A stretch of DNA of 64,000 nt, from the NCBI GenBank assembly GCA_965247125.1, contig CBDFGO010000001.1:310001-374000 (forward strand), read 5' to 3'. This document shows positions 1 through 8,872 of this stretch, piece by piece (the first letter of the stretch is position 1; each line of letters opens with the position of its first letter). Position numbers and translations under genes: made by a program. The notes under the pieces were generated by a model. It was not told the DNA's origin, ran no database searches, and saw only the letters and a list, made by a program, of their open reading frames with translations. This DNA is from CALBJU01 sp965247125 (GTDB taxonomy: Bacteria > Bacteroidota > Rhodothermia > Rhodothermales > UBA10348).

Positions 1-570
1 TGGGAATCGGAACCTGCGCAGAATCTGCTGATCACCATCGTGATAAAGAAGCATTTTCCGCGCCCAACGCTGCTTCCCCTTGCCGCCGCATTGGCCGTAT
101 ATGACACCCTGTTGAAAATTGATTCCACACTCGACATCACTCTAAAATGGCCAAATGATGTTCTGATTGGTGGCAAAAAAACAGCTGGAATATTGATCGA
201 GTCGCCGTCAGAAGATGTTTACCTCCTCGGCATCGGCATCAACGTCAATCAGGAAAACTTCCCGGATGGTCTAGCGACCACTCCCACCTCGCTTCTTCTG
301 GAATCAGGTCGGAGACATGATCGCGCCGAAGTGTATGCGCTCCTCTTAGCTCGCCTGGAAGATTGGATTCCCAAGATGGAAGCCGCGAGTTTCATCGCCT
401 CCTATACGCAGCGCCTCTCCGGTCTCGGGAGCGAAGTATCGATTTCAGGTGGGGCCACTGGATTGTTTGTGGGTGTGAGCGAAGAGGGCGGCTTAGTACT
501 GGAAATTGATTCCAAAAAGACGGTGTACTTTGCTGGTGACGTGACGCTGGCCACCCAAGGCCTCGACTAG
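1..570 (+). CDS. birA: Biotin--[acetyl-CoA-carboxylase] ligase, C-terminal part (cut by window edge)
   Basis: The reading frame is open from base 1, so the N-terminus lies outside the window. About 189 residues remain. The stretch LKWPNDVLIGGKKTAGILIE is the hallmark KWPNDV..KK..GIL segment of the BirA/LplA biotin ligase fold, where the lysine after WPNDV contacts biotinyl-AMP. GIGINVNQ follows, and a small C-terminal beta-barrel domain lies after about residue 130. The family makes biotinyl-AMP and transfers biotin to the carrier lysine of acyl-CoA carboxylases in the cytoplasm. Whether an N-terminal DNA-binding domain exists cannot be seen. coaX follows 50 bases downstream on the same strand, a common birA-coaX pairing. 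Confidence 0.93.
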   Translation, partial: WESEPAQNLLITIVIKKHFPRPTLLPLAAALAVYDTLLKIDSTLDITLKWPNDVLIGGKKTAGILIESPSEDVYLLGIGINVNQENFPDGLATTPTSLLLESGRRHDRAEVYALLLARLEDWIPKMEAASFIASYTQRLSGLGSEVSISGGATGLFVGVSEEGGLVLEIDSKKTVYFAGDVTLATQGLD

Positions 571-620
571 GAATCACACACACGCCCAGCGAGCAGGCTT
601 CCACCACTCAGATTGACCAT

Positions 621-1391
621 ATGTGGCTCTTGATAGACATTGGGAACAGTTCTTCCAAAGCGGGTCTCTACGATCCGACCGCGGGAACGGCGGAAGTGGT
701 CGGAGAGGTCATTTCTTCACGAAGGTTTGAGCACGATCAACTATTGGGAGCAGAGCTGGAGGAGTTCGTGGGAGGAGAGTCGATTGGGCGTATAGGCGCT
801 GTTTCCGTCGTTCCGGGTCAAAACTGGCACTGGGTCGAGCAGGCCAAGCGAATGTTGGATATGAGTGTCACGTTTTTCGACGAAAACTCGACGACGCCGT
901 TAGATCTGAGCTATTCCACACCCGACACGATGGGCAATGACCGTATCGCCGTTGCCGCTGGCGGTTGGGTGAGGTACGGGATTCAGGGCCAGCAGGGAGT
1001 CATCGTGATAGATGCGGGCACTGCCATCAACTACGAAGTGGTGCTGGCCGACGGGACCTACCCCGGAGGTGTCATCGCACCGGGGCCGGGTCTGATGAGA
1101 AATGCCCTGGAACGAGGGACGGCTCAACTGCCCAAAATCGATCTTGTCCTTTCCGAGAGAGTAGTCGGACGTTCAACCCACGAGGCCATACAATCTGGGA
1201 TCATGTATGCGATGCTGGACTCCGTTTCAGGAATGGTGTCTCGAATACGCGAAACGTGCGATGCCGAGATGGCGGTCGTTCTGACGGGGGGCTGGGGCAA
1301 GTGGATCCTGGACAAATTGGATCAGGACTGGTACTACCATCGAGATCTCGTCCTCGAGGGTATCGCCGACCTTATGCGGTTGGAGGCTTGA
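621..1391 (+). CDS. coaX: Type III pantothenate kinase
   Basis: This 256-residue protein is of normal length for CoaX. It phosphorylates pantothenate, the first step of coenzyme A synthesis. The N-terminal MWLLIDIGNSSSKAG is the ASKHA-fold phosphate-1 motif. DTMGNDRIAVAAG matches the family's P-G-x-G-x-D-R region, VIDAGTAINYEVV is the phosphate-2 motif with its aspartate, and GGVIAPGPGLMRNAL is the conserved GG.I.PG segment. LTGGWG near residue 220 is the adenosine-side motif. It lies 50 bases after birA and may be co-transcribed with it. Its last 20 bases overlap the end of the convergent udk gene. Confidence 0.95.
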   Translation: MWLLIDIGNSSSKAGLYDPTAGTAEVVGEVISSRRFEHDQLLGAELEEFVGGESIGRIGAVSVVPGQNWHWVEQAKRMLDMSVTFFDENSTTPLDLSYSTPDTMGNDRIAVAAGGWVRYGIQGQQGVIVIDAGTAINYEVVLADGTYPGGVIAPGPGLMRNALERGTAQLPKIDLVLSERVVGRSTHEAIQSGIMYAMLDSVSGMVSRIRETCDAEMAVVLTGGWGKWILDKLDQDWYYHRDLVLEGIADLMRLEA

Positions 1392-2028
1392 TGAGATCTT
1401 CGATTCGGTGCTCGTAAAGAACCGATCGGATCTGCGCTAGAACCATGCTGATAGCAACCTCATTGTAGCCGCCGTGGGGAATTATCACGTCTGCGTGGCG
1501 TTTTGAGGGCTCCACAAATTCGATATGCATCGGCCTGACCGTGTCCTCATATTGTGTGAGGACTGATTCGAGTGTTCGGCCGCGCTCAACCATATCCCTC
1601 CGGATGCGACGAATCAGTCGGACGTCATCATCGGTATCCACGTAAAACCGCATGTCCATTCGATCGACGAGCTCCTGTTCCACTAGTACCAGAATCCCTT
1701 CGACGATGATAATCGGGGTTGGCGAGATTTCAATGCTCTCGTCGGTTCGCGTATGATGGGTGAAGTCGTATATGGGCTTCTGGATGGTCCGCCCGGCCAG
1801 TAGCTCATCGACGTGTCGTACGAGAAGGTCGGTTTCGAGCGAATCGGGATGATCAAAATTGACGAGGGCTCTCTCTTTCAGGGTCATGCTCGTCTGATCC
1901 CGGTAGTACGCATCGTGTTCGAGAACAGAAACCTGAGCCGGACCCAGCTCATCCAGAAGTCGTTTCAGGATGGTACTCTTCCCGGATCCGGATCCTCCAG
2001 AAAGGCCGATGATTACTGGACGCGTCAT
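1372..2028 (-). CDS. udk: Uridine kinase
   Basis: This 218-residue protein has the P-loop GLSGGSGSGKST at residues 8-19, then EHDAYYRDQ with the substrate-binding Asp and Tyr, NFDHPDSLETDLL, YDFTHHTR and IIIVEGILVL. These are the ordered motifs of uridine/cytidine kinases, which salvage uridine and cytidine to UMP and CMP. RLIRRIRRDMVERGRT is the lid with its arginines. The length is usual for Udk. The gene converges on coaX with a 20-base overlap of the 3' ends, so no separate terminator is present between them. A phosphoribulokinase is less likely given the size and the YDFT.H.R motif. Confidence 0.95.
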   Translation of the reverse strand: MTRPVIIGLSGGSGSGKSTILKRLLDELGPAQVSVLEHDAYYRDQTSMTLKERALVNFDHPDSLETDLLVRHVDELLAGRTIQKPIYDFTHHTRTDESIEISPTPIIIVEGILVLVEQELVDRMDMRFYVDTDDDVRLIRRIRRDMVERGRTLESVLTQYEDTVRPMHIEFVEPSKRHADVIIPHGGYNEVAISMVLAQIRSVLYEHRIEDLIKPPTA

Positions 2029-2063
2029 AGTGGGTACGACAATTGATCAACAACGGCAGAAAA

Positions 2064-2885
2064 TCAGCCCCGCTTGATCATCACTAGTTCGTGCGTGCGG
2101 CTGTCTTCGTCGTAGGAAGATAGTGATTCGTCCAGAACGTAGCCGTCCGGGTGCCTCCATTCGAGCAGGAGTTCGAAATCCTCTATCGTCTCCTTGACGA
2201 TATAGTTCACCAATTTTCCCCTCAGCGACTTCACTCCGTGGGTAACGACCTGGAAGTCCTCACCCCTTTTTGGGCGCCGCATGAAGACAACTCTCACCAT
2301 CGCGTCGTAGGTCACTTCATTTGTCCAGGCTTCTTCGTGGATACCAGGAAGAAAATTCCAAACAAATCGGCCCGTCAACGTCTCATTCAGTGCTTGACTG
2401 AGGGGCTCATTCCAGAATGATGATACCTTTCCAATATTCGGAAGGTTGGCATCCATTCTCAATTTGTACATCGGAATCAGGTCATCTGGTCGTAACAAGC
2501 CGAACAAGCCTGAAAAAATGATTCCTTCCTCCAACAATCTCCGCTGGGCGCCAGTAGGAAGGCCTGGGAAATCCATGGCCTGATACATGACACCAGGGGC
2601 ATATCGATCGAGCGCAGAGATCAGCGGCGCCGTGTAGATCTCCAGATTGAAGTCGATGGCCTTCTGCAGATGCGCATCCTTCACACCAAAAAAGGACTCC
2701 AAATCCTGCTCTTCGCCTTTGATGAGCTTGTGGAGGTTGTCGATCAGCGATCGACGCTCGGGATTAAGTTGCTTGAAAAAATTGAACGTGTTCGACGTGC
2801 GATAATCGAACATGTCAGGTGCGAAGGGATTTCCACCCTCCTGCTTGCCTTCGGCGGGCGGAAGCAGAATGGAGAAATTAGGCAT
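2064..2885 (-). CDS. yaaA: YaaA-family (UPF0246) peroxide-stress protein
   Basis: This 273-residue protein starts with an ILLPPAEGKQEGG segment, which corresponds to the ISPAK-like start of the YaaA/DUF328 family. Other family marks are ALDRYAPGVMYQAMD near residue 95, RRLLEEGIIFSGLFGLLRPDDLIPMYKLRM near 115-145, and FKVVTHGVKSLRGKLVNYI-like text (here FQVVTHGVKSLRGKLVNYI) near 215. YaaA binds DNA and limits iron-driven damage during hydrogen peroxide stress in E. coli; the biochemical role in this lineage is inferred only. It lies 35 bases downstream of udk's start codon on the same strand and 32 bases after the YtxH gene. Confidence 0.88.
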   Translation of the reverse strand: MPNFSILLPPAEGKQEGGNPFAPDMFDYRTSNTFNFFKQLNPERRSLIDNLHKLIKGEEQDLESFFGVKDAHLQKAIDFNLEIYTAPLISALDRYAPGVMYQAMDFPGLPTGAQRRLLEEGIIFSGLFGLLRPDDLIPMYKLRMDANLPNIGKVSSFWNEPLSQALNETLTGRFVWNFLPGIHEEAWTNEVTYDAMVRVVFMRRPKRGEDFQVVTHGVKSLRGKLVNYIVKETIEDFELLLEWRHPDGYVLDESLSSYDEDSRTHELVMIKRG

Positions 2886-2917
2886 AGGTCAACAGAGCGT
2901 GTGGTGGGCCGGAGGAT

Positions 2918-3241
2918 TCAATTTTCGGATGGCTGCTGACGCATTTCATCCAGGAGTGCATCAATATCGCTGCCGATGATATCCGCTTTTTCGCGCGCAT
3001 CGGCTACCAATGCGTCACCTTCCTTGCGGGCTTCTCCCGAGGTCTGTTCTTCGCCGATAGCCTGGTCAATAAAATCGGCGACGAGGCCTCCGAGATTATC
3101 CAGTTCATAGGCGAGCTTCCTTCGAAGTTTTTTACCCTCTTCAGGAGCAAACAGCACACCAAGTGCGAAGCCGGCGGCTGTGCCGAGCAGGAGGCCCCAG
3201 GTACCTGTTCTAATTGCTTTTCCCACTGAATTGTCCTTCAT
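2918..3241 (-). CDS. YtxH-domain small membrane protein
   Basis: This 107-residue protein carries a glycine-rich hydrophobic segment GLLLGTAAGFALGVLFAPEEGKKLRRKL at residues 16-43. That arrangement (a Gly/Ala-rich membrane helix, then LFAP..G...R) defines the YtxH/gas-vesicle-like small membrane proteins. The rest is acidic and helical, with a coiled-coil-like stretch from about residue 50. YtxH proteins are linked to general stress responses in Bacillus, but no enzymatic role is known. It lies just upstream of yaaA on the same strand, which would fit a small stress-related unit. Confidence 0.8.
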   Translation of the reverse strand: MKDNSVGKAIRTGTWGLLLGTAAGFALGVLFAPEEGKKLRRKLAYELDNLGGLVADFIDQAIGEEQTSGEARKEGDALVADAREKADIIGSDIDALLDEMRQQPSEN

Positions 3242-3388
3242 GGTAGTTGCCTCCGAATTCGACGTTGAATCGATCTGTGTCGGATTATTCTATCAACTTC
3301 GACTATGATAAAAAACCCACGGTACTTGTACCGCAGGCAGGCAGAAGCAGTTTCGATATTTCTTTCGAATCCCGGATAAAAAGTCGAA

Positions 3389-3418
3389 GGCTGGATTCGC
3401 TTTCAAGCGAATCCAGCC
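3389..3418 (-). terminator. Intrinsic terminator after the small ribosomal protein gene
   Basis: A perfect 12-bp GC-rich stem (3389-3400 pairing with 3407-3418) with a six-base loop lies just after the stop codon of the minus-strand 31-residue gene. On the minus strand it is followed within about 10 bases by a run of five T. Confidence 0.8.
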
Positions 3419-3433
3419 GCAAACGGTAAACCG

Positions 3434-3529
3434 TTATTTGCCTTTTTTCTTGTGCCGATTCTTCCGCAGGCGTTTTTTACGCTTGTGCGTCGAAATCTTA
3501 TGTCTCTTTCGTTTGCGACCGCAGGGCAT
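3434..3529 (-). CDS. mS38/COX24 (AURKAIP1)-like small ribosomal subunit protein, 31 aa
   Basis: The start is the ATG at 3529; the longer open frame upstream has no support. The 31 residues begin MPCGRKRKRHKISTHKRKKR, and more than half are Lys or Arg. This matches the short AURKAIP1/COX24-domain proteins that Bacteroidota and relatives carry as an extra small-subunit protein related to mitochondrial mS38. The near-invariant RKRHK..THKRKKR core is intact. The gene is monocistronic, with its own strong terminator 16 bases downstream. Genes this short are often missed by gene callers. Confidence 0.88.
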   Translation of the reverse strand: MPCGRKRKRHKISTHKRKKRLRKNRHKKKGK

Positions 3530-3778
3530 ATTACATTCCTTTATTAGTAGACCTCCAAGTGAGGCCAGAACTGCATAATACGGAAATATGGGCCGTACCG
3601 CAACCAAAAGAGCGGTTTGCGCGGTCTGGAAATTTGAAGAAAAGGAGCATTCGAACAAAAATTAGCTGGATCATTTCGCCAAATGGGAGCGAATATCCGA
3701 GCTAGCAACTATTTTTCAGGATCGGAATTCGCAATATCGCTTTGTCATTGATTGGAAGGCGGTAAAAATGGACTGTTC

Positions 3779-4585
3779 ATGGCCAGAAACTCTTATGAGA
3801 TAAAGGATATCGCGGGTATTCGTTACGCTGAGGCAGGTGCTGACTCAGCCGCGACTCCGATTATTCTTCTTCACGGCATGATGGGGGATATTGACAATTG
3901 GGATCACCTGATTCCAGCTGTTGCCGAGTCGGGATATCGGATCATCTGCCCGGTATTGCCCATGTACACCATCCCTCTCAAGAACGCCAACCTCCAGGGA
4001 ATTGTGGATTTTGTACGCATGTTCACAGATCTGGTCGGGCTTGAGAAAGCCGTTGTTACCGGAAATTCGTTCGGAGGCCATATTGCTGCGCTGTATGCGA
4101 TGCAATTCCCCGAGCGCGTGAGGGCTCTCGTTTTGTCCGGAGCTTCGGGCATCTATGAGGTCGAAATGCAATCTTCCGTAATGCGCCGCAGCGATAAAAA
4201 TTATCTACGGCCGCGAGTCGCAAGAACGTTTTATGACGCGAGCATGTGTACCGATGAGCTTCTCGACGGCGTTATCGAGATCATCAATACGCGAGAAAAG
4301 GCTCTGCGCTTGATCAAGTTTGCCCGTGCGGTGGAGAAGGGCTCCATCAAAGATGATCTCGGTAAAATTCGAGCCCCGACACTACTGATCTGGGGGAGGC
4401 AGGACGAAATAACGCCGCCGGACGTGGCGCGTACCTACAACGATGGCATTTCCGGTTCGGAGCTTCACTGGGTCGACAAATGTGGGCACGTGCCGATGAT
4501 GGAGCAGCCTGAAGCGTTCAATGGGATTTTTATCGAGTTCCTGGATAAGATCACGGATACGCAGTCAGCTGCGCTGGCCGGGTAG
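3779..4585 (+). CDS. Alpha/beta hydrolase fold protein
   Basis: The ATG at 3779 is chosen rather than an upstream TTG at 3752, because MARNSYEIKDIAGIRYAEAG is a typical first strand for the fold. LLHGMMG near residue 30 is the oxyanion-hole HG motif. GNSFGG near 100 is the nucleophile elbow with the catalytic serine. GRQDEITPP near 205 supplies the acid, and CGHVPMMEQP near 235 the catalytic histidine. All three triad positions are present. The substrate cannot be read from the sequence; the family includes esterases, C-C hydrolases and haloalkane dehalogenase relatives. It is a single cytoplasmic gene with no clear operon partner. Confidence 0.88.
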   Translation: MARNSYEIKDIAGIRYAEAGADSAATPIILLHGMMGDIDNWDHLIPAVAESGYRIICPVLPMYTIPLKNANLQGIVDFVRMFTDLVGLEKAVVTGNSFGGHIAALYAMQFPERVRALVLSGASGIYEVEMQSSVMRRSDKNYLRPRVARTFYDASMCTDELLDGVIEIINTREKALRLIKFARAVEKGSIKDDLGKIRAPTLLIWGRQDEITPPDVARTYNDGISGSELHWVDKCGHVPMMEQPEAFNGIFIEFLDKITDTQSAALAG

Positions 4586-4717
4586 ACCGTTCGTGGTTCG
4601 GATACCACCGTCTGCACAGCTTCAATCGATCTGCATTGCATGACGAGCTAGATTAGCTTCCAGGTCATTCTGGTGTGCCCAGTATGATGGTTTTAAACTT
4701 TTGCCCGCCGACTTGAA

Positions 4718-5170
4718 ATGAAACGGCTTCCGCTCCTCCTGTTATTCATCCTGCCCCTCGCGGCCTGCGATTCAGAGTCGCTGCAGAATCACGATGTGAG
4801 CATCGTGGCAGATTCAGCAGTGCAGATAGGGGGATATACAAATGACGATCTGACAGGTGATCCGTTTGCTCTTAATAGCGCACGATTTGAAGGACAGTAT
4901 CTGGAGATGAGTGTTTCCTTCAGCGGCGGGTGCAACGAGCACGATTATTCTTTTTTCGTCAGCGAGACGGTGCTTCTGTCAGATCCACCTCAGCTTTCCA
5001 TGTTTGTCGTTCATGACGATAGGGATGACTTTTGTGATGCCTATCTAACCGAAACCATCTCCACTGACATGGGTGTATTGATCGATTGGATGGGCGGCGG
5101 TCCCTTTCTGGTTTCTATTGTGGTTCGGGGATCGGACACTCAGTCCATAGATGTCGCGTATGACGGGTAG
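4718..5170 (+). CDS. Hypothetical lipoprotein
   Basis: This 150-residue protein starts with MKRLPLLLLFILPLAAC, a signal peptide ending in a LAAC lipobox, so Cys17 would be lipidated and the protein anchored to the outer or inner membrane. The body is acidic, with no motif I can assign. A Cys at about 69 and another near 107 (DDFCDAYL) could form a disulfide. The stop codon is immediately followed by the ATG of the next lipoprotein gene, so the two are almost surely co-translated. Confidence 0.72.
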   Translation: MKRLPLLLLFILPLAACDSESLQNHDVSIVADSAVQIGGYTNDDLTGDPFALNSARFEGQYLEMSVSFSGGCNEHDYSFFVSETVLLSDPPQLSMFVVHDDRDDFCDAYLTETISTDMGVLIDWMGGGPFLVSIVVRGSDTQSIDVAYDG

Positions 5171-5623
5171 ATGAAAAACGCAATACTCATAGCGATGATG
5201 GGCTTTGTCCTGGCGGGTTGCAGCCCACGGCTGTCGCCTCTGTACAGGGATTACGAGGTAACCGCCAACACGGACGAGGATGTATTCGTCAGAATTGAGA
5301 GAGGGCTCGAAGATGCTGGCTGGACGCTGACGGAAGCCGTCACAGATAATGTCATAGCTACAGAATTTAGAACGTTTAGACGGTGGGGTATTTACTCGAT
5401 TGAAGTCGAGCTCGAGGTGGCGCCGGTTGGAGGAGAGTATGTCCGGCTTCTGGTTCACCCTTATCGCCAGTACTTCACCGGCTCGCGCAGCAAGATTCCC
5501 TATCTGCGGGGCAGTCTAGCACGATCGGTTCTGAAGAATCTCCACGAATCGTTCGAAAATGAAGGGCTGACCTTCATCGGCACATCGCAATCCAGAGACA
5601 AGGCAAGACTCCAGAGCGACTGA
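5171..5623 (+). CDS. Hypothetical lipoprotein
   Basis: This 150-residue protein has a signal peptide MKNAILIAMMGFVLAGC with lipobox LAGC. The mature part has alternating strands, such as WGIYSIEVELEVAPVGGEYVRLLVHPYR, and reads like a small alpha/beta lipoprotein domain, similar in general pattern to BamC/DUF4136-type lipoproteins, though the match is not strong. It directly abuts the preceding lipoprotein gene with no intergenic base, implying translational coupling and possibly a shared envelope function. Confidence 0.72.
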   Translation: MKNAILIAMMGFVLAGCSPRLSPLYRDYEVTANTDEDVFVRIERGLEDAGWTLTEAVTDNVIATEFRTFRRWGIYSIEVELEVAPVGGEYVRLLVHPYRQYFTGSRSKIPYLRGSLARSVLKNLHESFENEGLTFIGTSQSRDKARLQSD

Positions 5624-5699
5624 CCTCGATTATTGCTCAGAGGCGGGCGGTGGTGTATATAGGTGGTCTCTTCCCGTTGATCCACCCCGAGGCCTTGTC

Positions 5700-8159
5700 A
5701 TGAGTCGAATTTCCCCCACTCCCCTTGCAACCGTTCTGGTTCTTTGCTTTCTGGTGAATACGACCATATTCGCTCAAGATGGCTACAAGACTCCACCCGA
5801 TGCACTCGCGGCGCTGGTGGATGCACCGGTCGCTCCCGGAGTTTCCATCAGTCCAGATGGTTCGACGATGTTGCAGCCTACGGTCCAGGGCACACCCACG
5901 ATTGCGCAACTTGCGCAACCTGAGTTGCGGCTGGCAGGATTGAGAATAAATCCTCGCAACAATGGCCCCTCACGTTCGAGATATTACGTGGAGTTGGCTC
6001 TGTCGTCGGTTGACGAAGGCGGCAGGAGAGTAGTGACGGGAATTCCAGAGGGAGCGCTCATTAGCTCGGTCAGCTGGTCTCCCACCGGCGATCATTTCGC
6101 GTTCACGGTGACTTCCCGGGAAGAGATTGTTCTCTTTCTGGGAGATCCATCGACCGGATCCGCAAGCCCGTTGATCGATCGGCCATTGAACGCGGCGATG
6201 GGCGGTGCCTTCAGGTGGATGCCTGACGGACAGAGCATGCTCGTAAAAGCCACCTCTGCGTCTCGAGGCTACCAACCGGAGGAACCGGATGTGCCATCGA
6301 CGCCGGTTGTCCAGGAAAATGTTGGAAAAGTGGCTCCGGCAAGGACCTATCAAGATCTGCTTGCCACTCCTTACGACGAGGACCTTTTCGAATGGTATGT
6401 TCAATCCGATCTGCTGAACGTCACCGTAACTGGTGATATCACAGATGTTGGGCTGACGGGTATGATCGCCTCGATGCAGCCCTCACCCGATGGCAATTAT
6501 GTGCTCACGCAGGTTCGGCACCGTCCCTTTTCCTATCTCGTACCCTACTACAGATTTCCCAATCGTATCGAGGTACGTGATTCGTCTGGCGAGCTCCTGA
6601 AGGTGATCAGCGATCTGCCGCTCATGGAAGAAGTGCCCACCGGCTTCGGTTCTACCACTACGGGTGTTCGATCAATCAGTTGGCGCGGCGATGCTGACGC
6701 CACCCTCGCGTGGGTCGAAGCTCTCGATGGAGGAAATGCGAACACTTCGGCCGAATATCGCGACGAACTTCTTCAGCTGGAGGCGCCTTTCACGGGGAGT
6801 GTCGAAACGTTGGCGACACTGCCCCTGCGATATCAAGGTGCTCGCTGGAGCAGCGAAGGCTTCGCGCTGGTCAGTGAAGGCTGGTTTGCCACGCGCCAGC
6901 AGCGAACCTACAAGATTAACACGGCGATGCTCGGGTCCGATATGCAGGTCGTTTTCGAGTACTCCTCGGAGGATCGGTACGCGAATCCCGGTAGTCCAAT
7001 GTCGCATCGGGATGAAAATGGACGATTCGTTTTGGTGACGGCCGATGACGGCGACACGATTTTTCTTTCGGGAACAGGTGCTTCGCCGGACGGTGATCGA
7101 CCATTCATGAACAAGATGAGCCTCCGTTCGGGCGAAACGGAAGAACTATTTCGCTCAAGTGCTCCCCATTACGAGTTCCCGACCGGTTGGATCGATGCAG
7201 CCGGGGGAGTCTATCTGACGCGAAGAGAATCCAACTCTGAGCCGCCCAACTACCTCAAGAGAACGGTGGGTAGTGACGAATGGAAGGCGATAACCTACTT
7301 TCCGCATCCCTATCCAGAAATGGATGGTATCTCAAAGGAGTTGATCAAATATGAGCGCGAGGACGGAGTACCGCTCACAGCGGACCTTTACTTGCCAGCC
7401 GGATACGACTCGGCCCGGGATGGACCCCTTCCGACTCTGGTCTGGGCGTATCCCCGGGAATTCAAGAGCGCTGCAGCTGCGGGACAGGTTTCCGGCTCTC
7501 CATACCGTTTCAAATCGATTTCCTACTGGGGAGCCATTCCCTACGTGCTTCAGGGATATGCGGTCATGGACCGGGCCGCGATGCCGATCGTCGGCGAAGG
7601 AGACAAAGAACCCAATGACTCATTCGTAGACCAGCTAGTGACAAGCGCGAAAGCAGTTATTGACGAGGGGGTAAAAAGAGGCGTTGTGGATCCGGACCGG
7701 GTGGCGATCGGAGGTCACTCCTACGGGGCCTTCATGACGGCCAATCTGCTGGCCCATAGCGATCTGTTCCGAGCGGGAATTGCCAGGAGTGGTGCCTACA
7801 ACAGATCGTTGACTCCTTTCGGATTCCAACGCGAGGCCCGAACGTTCTGGGAGGCCCCAGAAATATACTTTGCCATGTCTCCATTCATGCATGCCGACAA
7901 GGTGAACGAACCCATTCTCCTCATACACGGAATGGCTGACAACAATTCGGGAACGTTTCCCGTCCAGAGCGAACGATTCTATAGCGGTCTGAAGGGCAAC
8001 GGAGCGACCGCGCGTCTGGTGATGCTTCCCCACGAAAGCCACGGTTATCGTGCGCGGGAATCTCTACTCCACATGATGTGGGAGACCAGCAATTGGCTCG
8101 ACACGTATGTGAAAAATGCCCATCCACGGACGATTGAGGTGGACAAACCGACCGGATAA
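5700..8159 (+). CDS. Secreted S9-family prolyl oligopeptidase-like serine peptidase
   Basis: This 819-residue protein begins with a cleavable signal peptide (hydrophobic residues 10-24, cut after IFAQ). The first ~550 residues hold WD40/TolB-like propeller motifs (SPDGSTM, SWSPTGDHFAF, SPDGNYVLTQV). The C-terminal hydrolase domain has the nucleophile elbow GGHSYGAFM near 675, LIHGMADNNSGTFP with the acid near 743, and HESHGYRARE with the histidine near 780. This is the S9 fold, with acylaminoacyl- or dipeptidyl-peptidase-like activity on short peptides. It is probably periplasmic and feeds peptide catabolism. The gene stands alone, 77 bases after the lipoprotein pair and just upstream of ssrA. 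Confidence 0.92.
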   Translation: MSRISPTPLATVLVLCFLVNTTIFAQDGYKTPPDALAALVDAPVAPGVSISPDGSTMLQPTVQGTPTIAQLAQPELRLAGLRINPRNNGPSRSRYYVELALSSVDEGGRRVVTGIPEGALISSVSWSPTGDHFAFTVTSREEIVLFLGDPSTGSASPLIDRPLNAAMGGAFRWMPDGQSMLVKATSASRGYQPEEPDVPSTPVVQENVGKVAPARTYQDLLATPYDEDLFEWYVQSDLLNVTVTGDITDVGLTGMIASMQPSPDGNYVLTQVRHRPFSYLVPYYRFPNRIEVRDSSGELLKVISDLPLMEEVPTGFGSTTTGVRSISWRGDADATLAWVEALDGGNANTSAEYRDELLQLEAPFTGSVETLATLPLRYQGARWSSEGFALVSEGWFATRQQRTYKINTAMLGSDMQVVFEYSSEDRYANPGSPMSHRDENGRFVLVTADDGDTIFLSGTGASPDGDRPFMNKMSLRSGETEELFRSSAPHYEFPTGWIDAAGGVYLTRRESNSEPPNYLKRTVGSDEWKAITYFPHPYPEMDGISKELIKYEREDGVPLTADLYLPAGYDSARDGPLPTLVWAYPREFKSAAAAGQVSGSPYRFKSISYWGAIPYVLQGYAVMDRAAMPIVGEGDKEPNDSFVDQLVTSAKAVIDEGVKRGVVDPDRVAIGGHSYGAFMTANLLAHSDLFRAGIARSGAYNRSLTPFGFQREARTFWEAPEIYFAMSPFMHADKVNEPILLIHGMADNNSGTFPVQSERFYSGLKGNGATARLVMLPHESHGYRARESLLHMMWETSNWLDTYVKNAHPRTIEVDKPTG

Positions 8160-8330
8160 GGCACTTGCGTTCGCGGGCTTTTCTGAAACAAAAAGGGGAC
8201 GATACTCGATTAAGGGCGGGCGTTTACCTGTTTAGCGGTGTATAACGTCTGCTTTTGGTGCCTTTTAGGCTCGAAAAGTGATTTGTTGGCGCGGATCCAA
8301 CCTCGCGCGTGAAATGTTCTTTACAAATAT

Positions 8331-8712
8331 GGGGATGACACGGCTTCGACGGGTGGATTGAAAAGCAGGTCGCGTGTCGAGCTTTCTGGTATGCTCGTAA
8401 ATCTCGCCAGAAAACGACAAATGCTAATGATTACGCATTCGCGATGGCCGCTTAAGTCGTATACGATTTAGGCCTTGCTATCTGTCTTCCAGCCTGCCTG
8501 TCTATCGGCGGCTGATAGGGCATCAACTCTGATAGAATAGGTGGCGCCATGCCGGCTGAATAAGCGTCACCAAAACTCAATCAGCCTTTACGCACTTCTG
8601 GCCTTTGACGACCGGCCTCGGTAGTGCGCGAGAATGAGTAGGTCGACTACGCACGTAGACGCCTGACTGGGCAACCATTCGGACCCGGGTTCGACTCCCG
8701 GCATCTCCACCA
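8331..8712 (+). ncRNA. ssrA: Transfer-messenger RNA (tmRNA)
   Basis: The 5' end GGGGATGACACGGCTTCGAC and the 3' end GGTTCGACTCCCGGCATCTC plus CACCA are the classic tRNA-like ends of one-piece tmRNA. The acceptor stem pairs 8331-8337 with 8702-8708 (one G-U), and the CCA is encoded at 8710-8712. The tag frame at 8423-8455 reads ANDYAFAMAA then stop, close to the Chlorobium-type tag ADDYSYAMAA. The RNA, about 382 nt, rescues stalled ribosomes with SmpB. The 3' end of ssrA is a known target for integrases, and an accessory island begins directly after it. Confidence 0.97.
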
Positions 8713-8717
8713 CTCTA

Positions 8718-8752
8718 ATCCCTGACTTTATGTACACCATAGAGTTAGGGGT
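8718..8752 (+). repeat. Hairpin 1 downstream of ssrA
   Basis: A 15-bp stem with no mismatches (8718-8732 with 8738-8752, three G-U pairs) surrounds a five-base loop, starting six bases after the CCA end of tmRNA. GGGGTTTT follows, so it can act as the ssrA terminator. It shares ACTTTATGTAC at the same stem-loop position with the second hairpin at 8873. Confidence 0.7.
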
Positions 8753-8872
8753 TTTACAAATGATTGAGGGGTTGTTTCAGGGGTCGTTTTTTTCAATTCA
8801 ACTCGCAATTGGGGACAGATCTGAACACGCTCAAAGTGATAAGTGAGTTAGTATCCTTAAGTCCACCGATAA

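Noticed and set aside
3247..3429. 60-codon plus-strand frame
   Set aside because: It runs through the terminator hairpin of the ribosomal protein gene and has no coding character.
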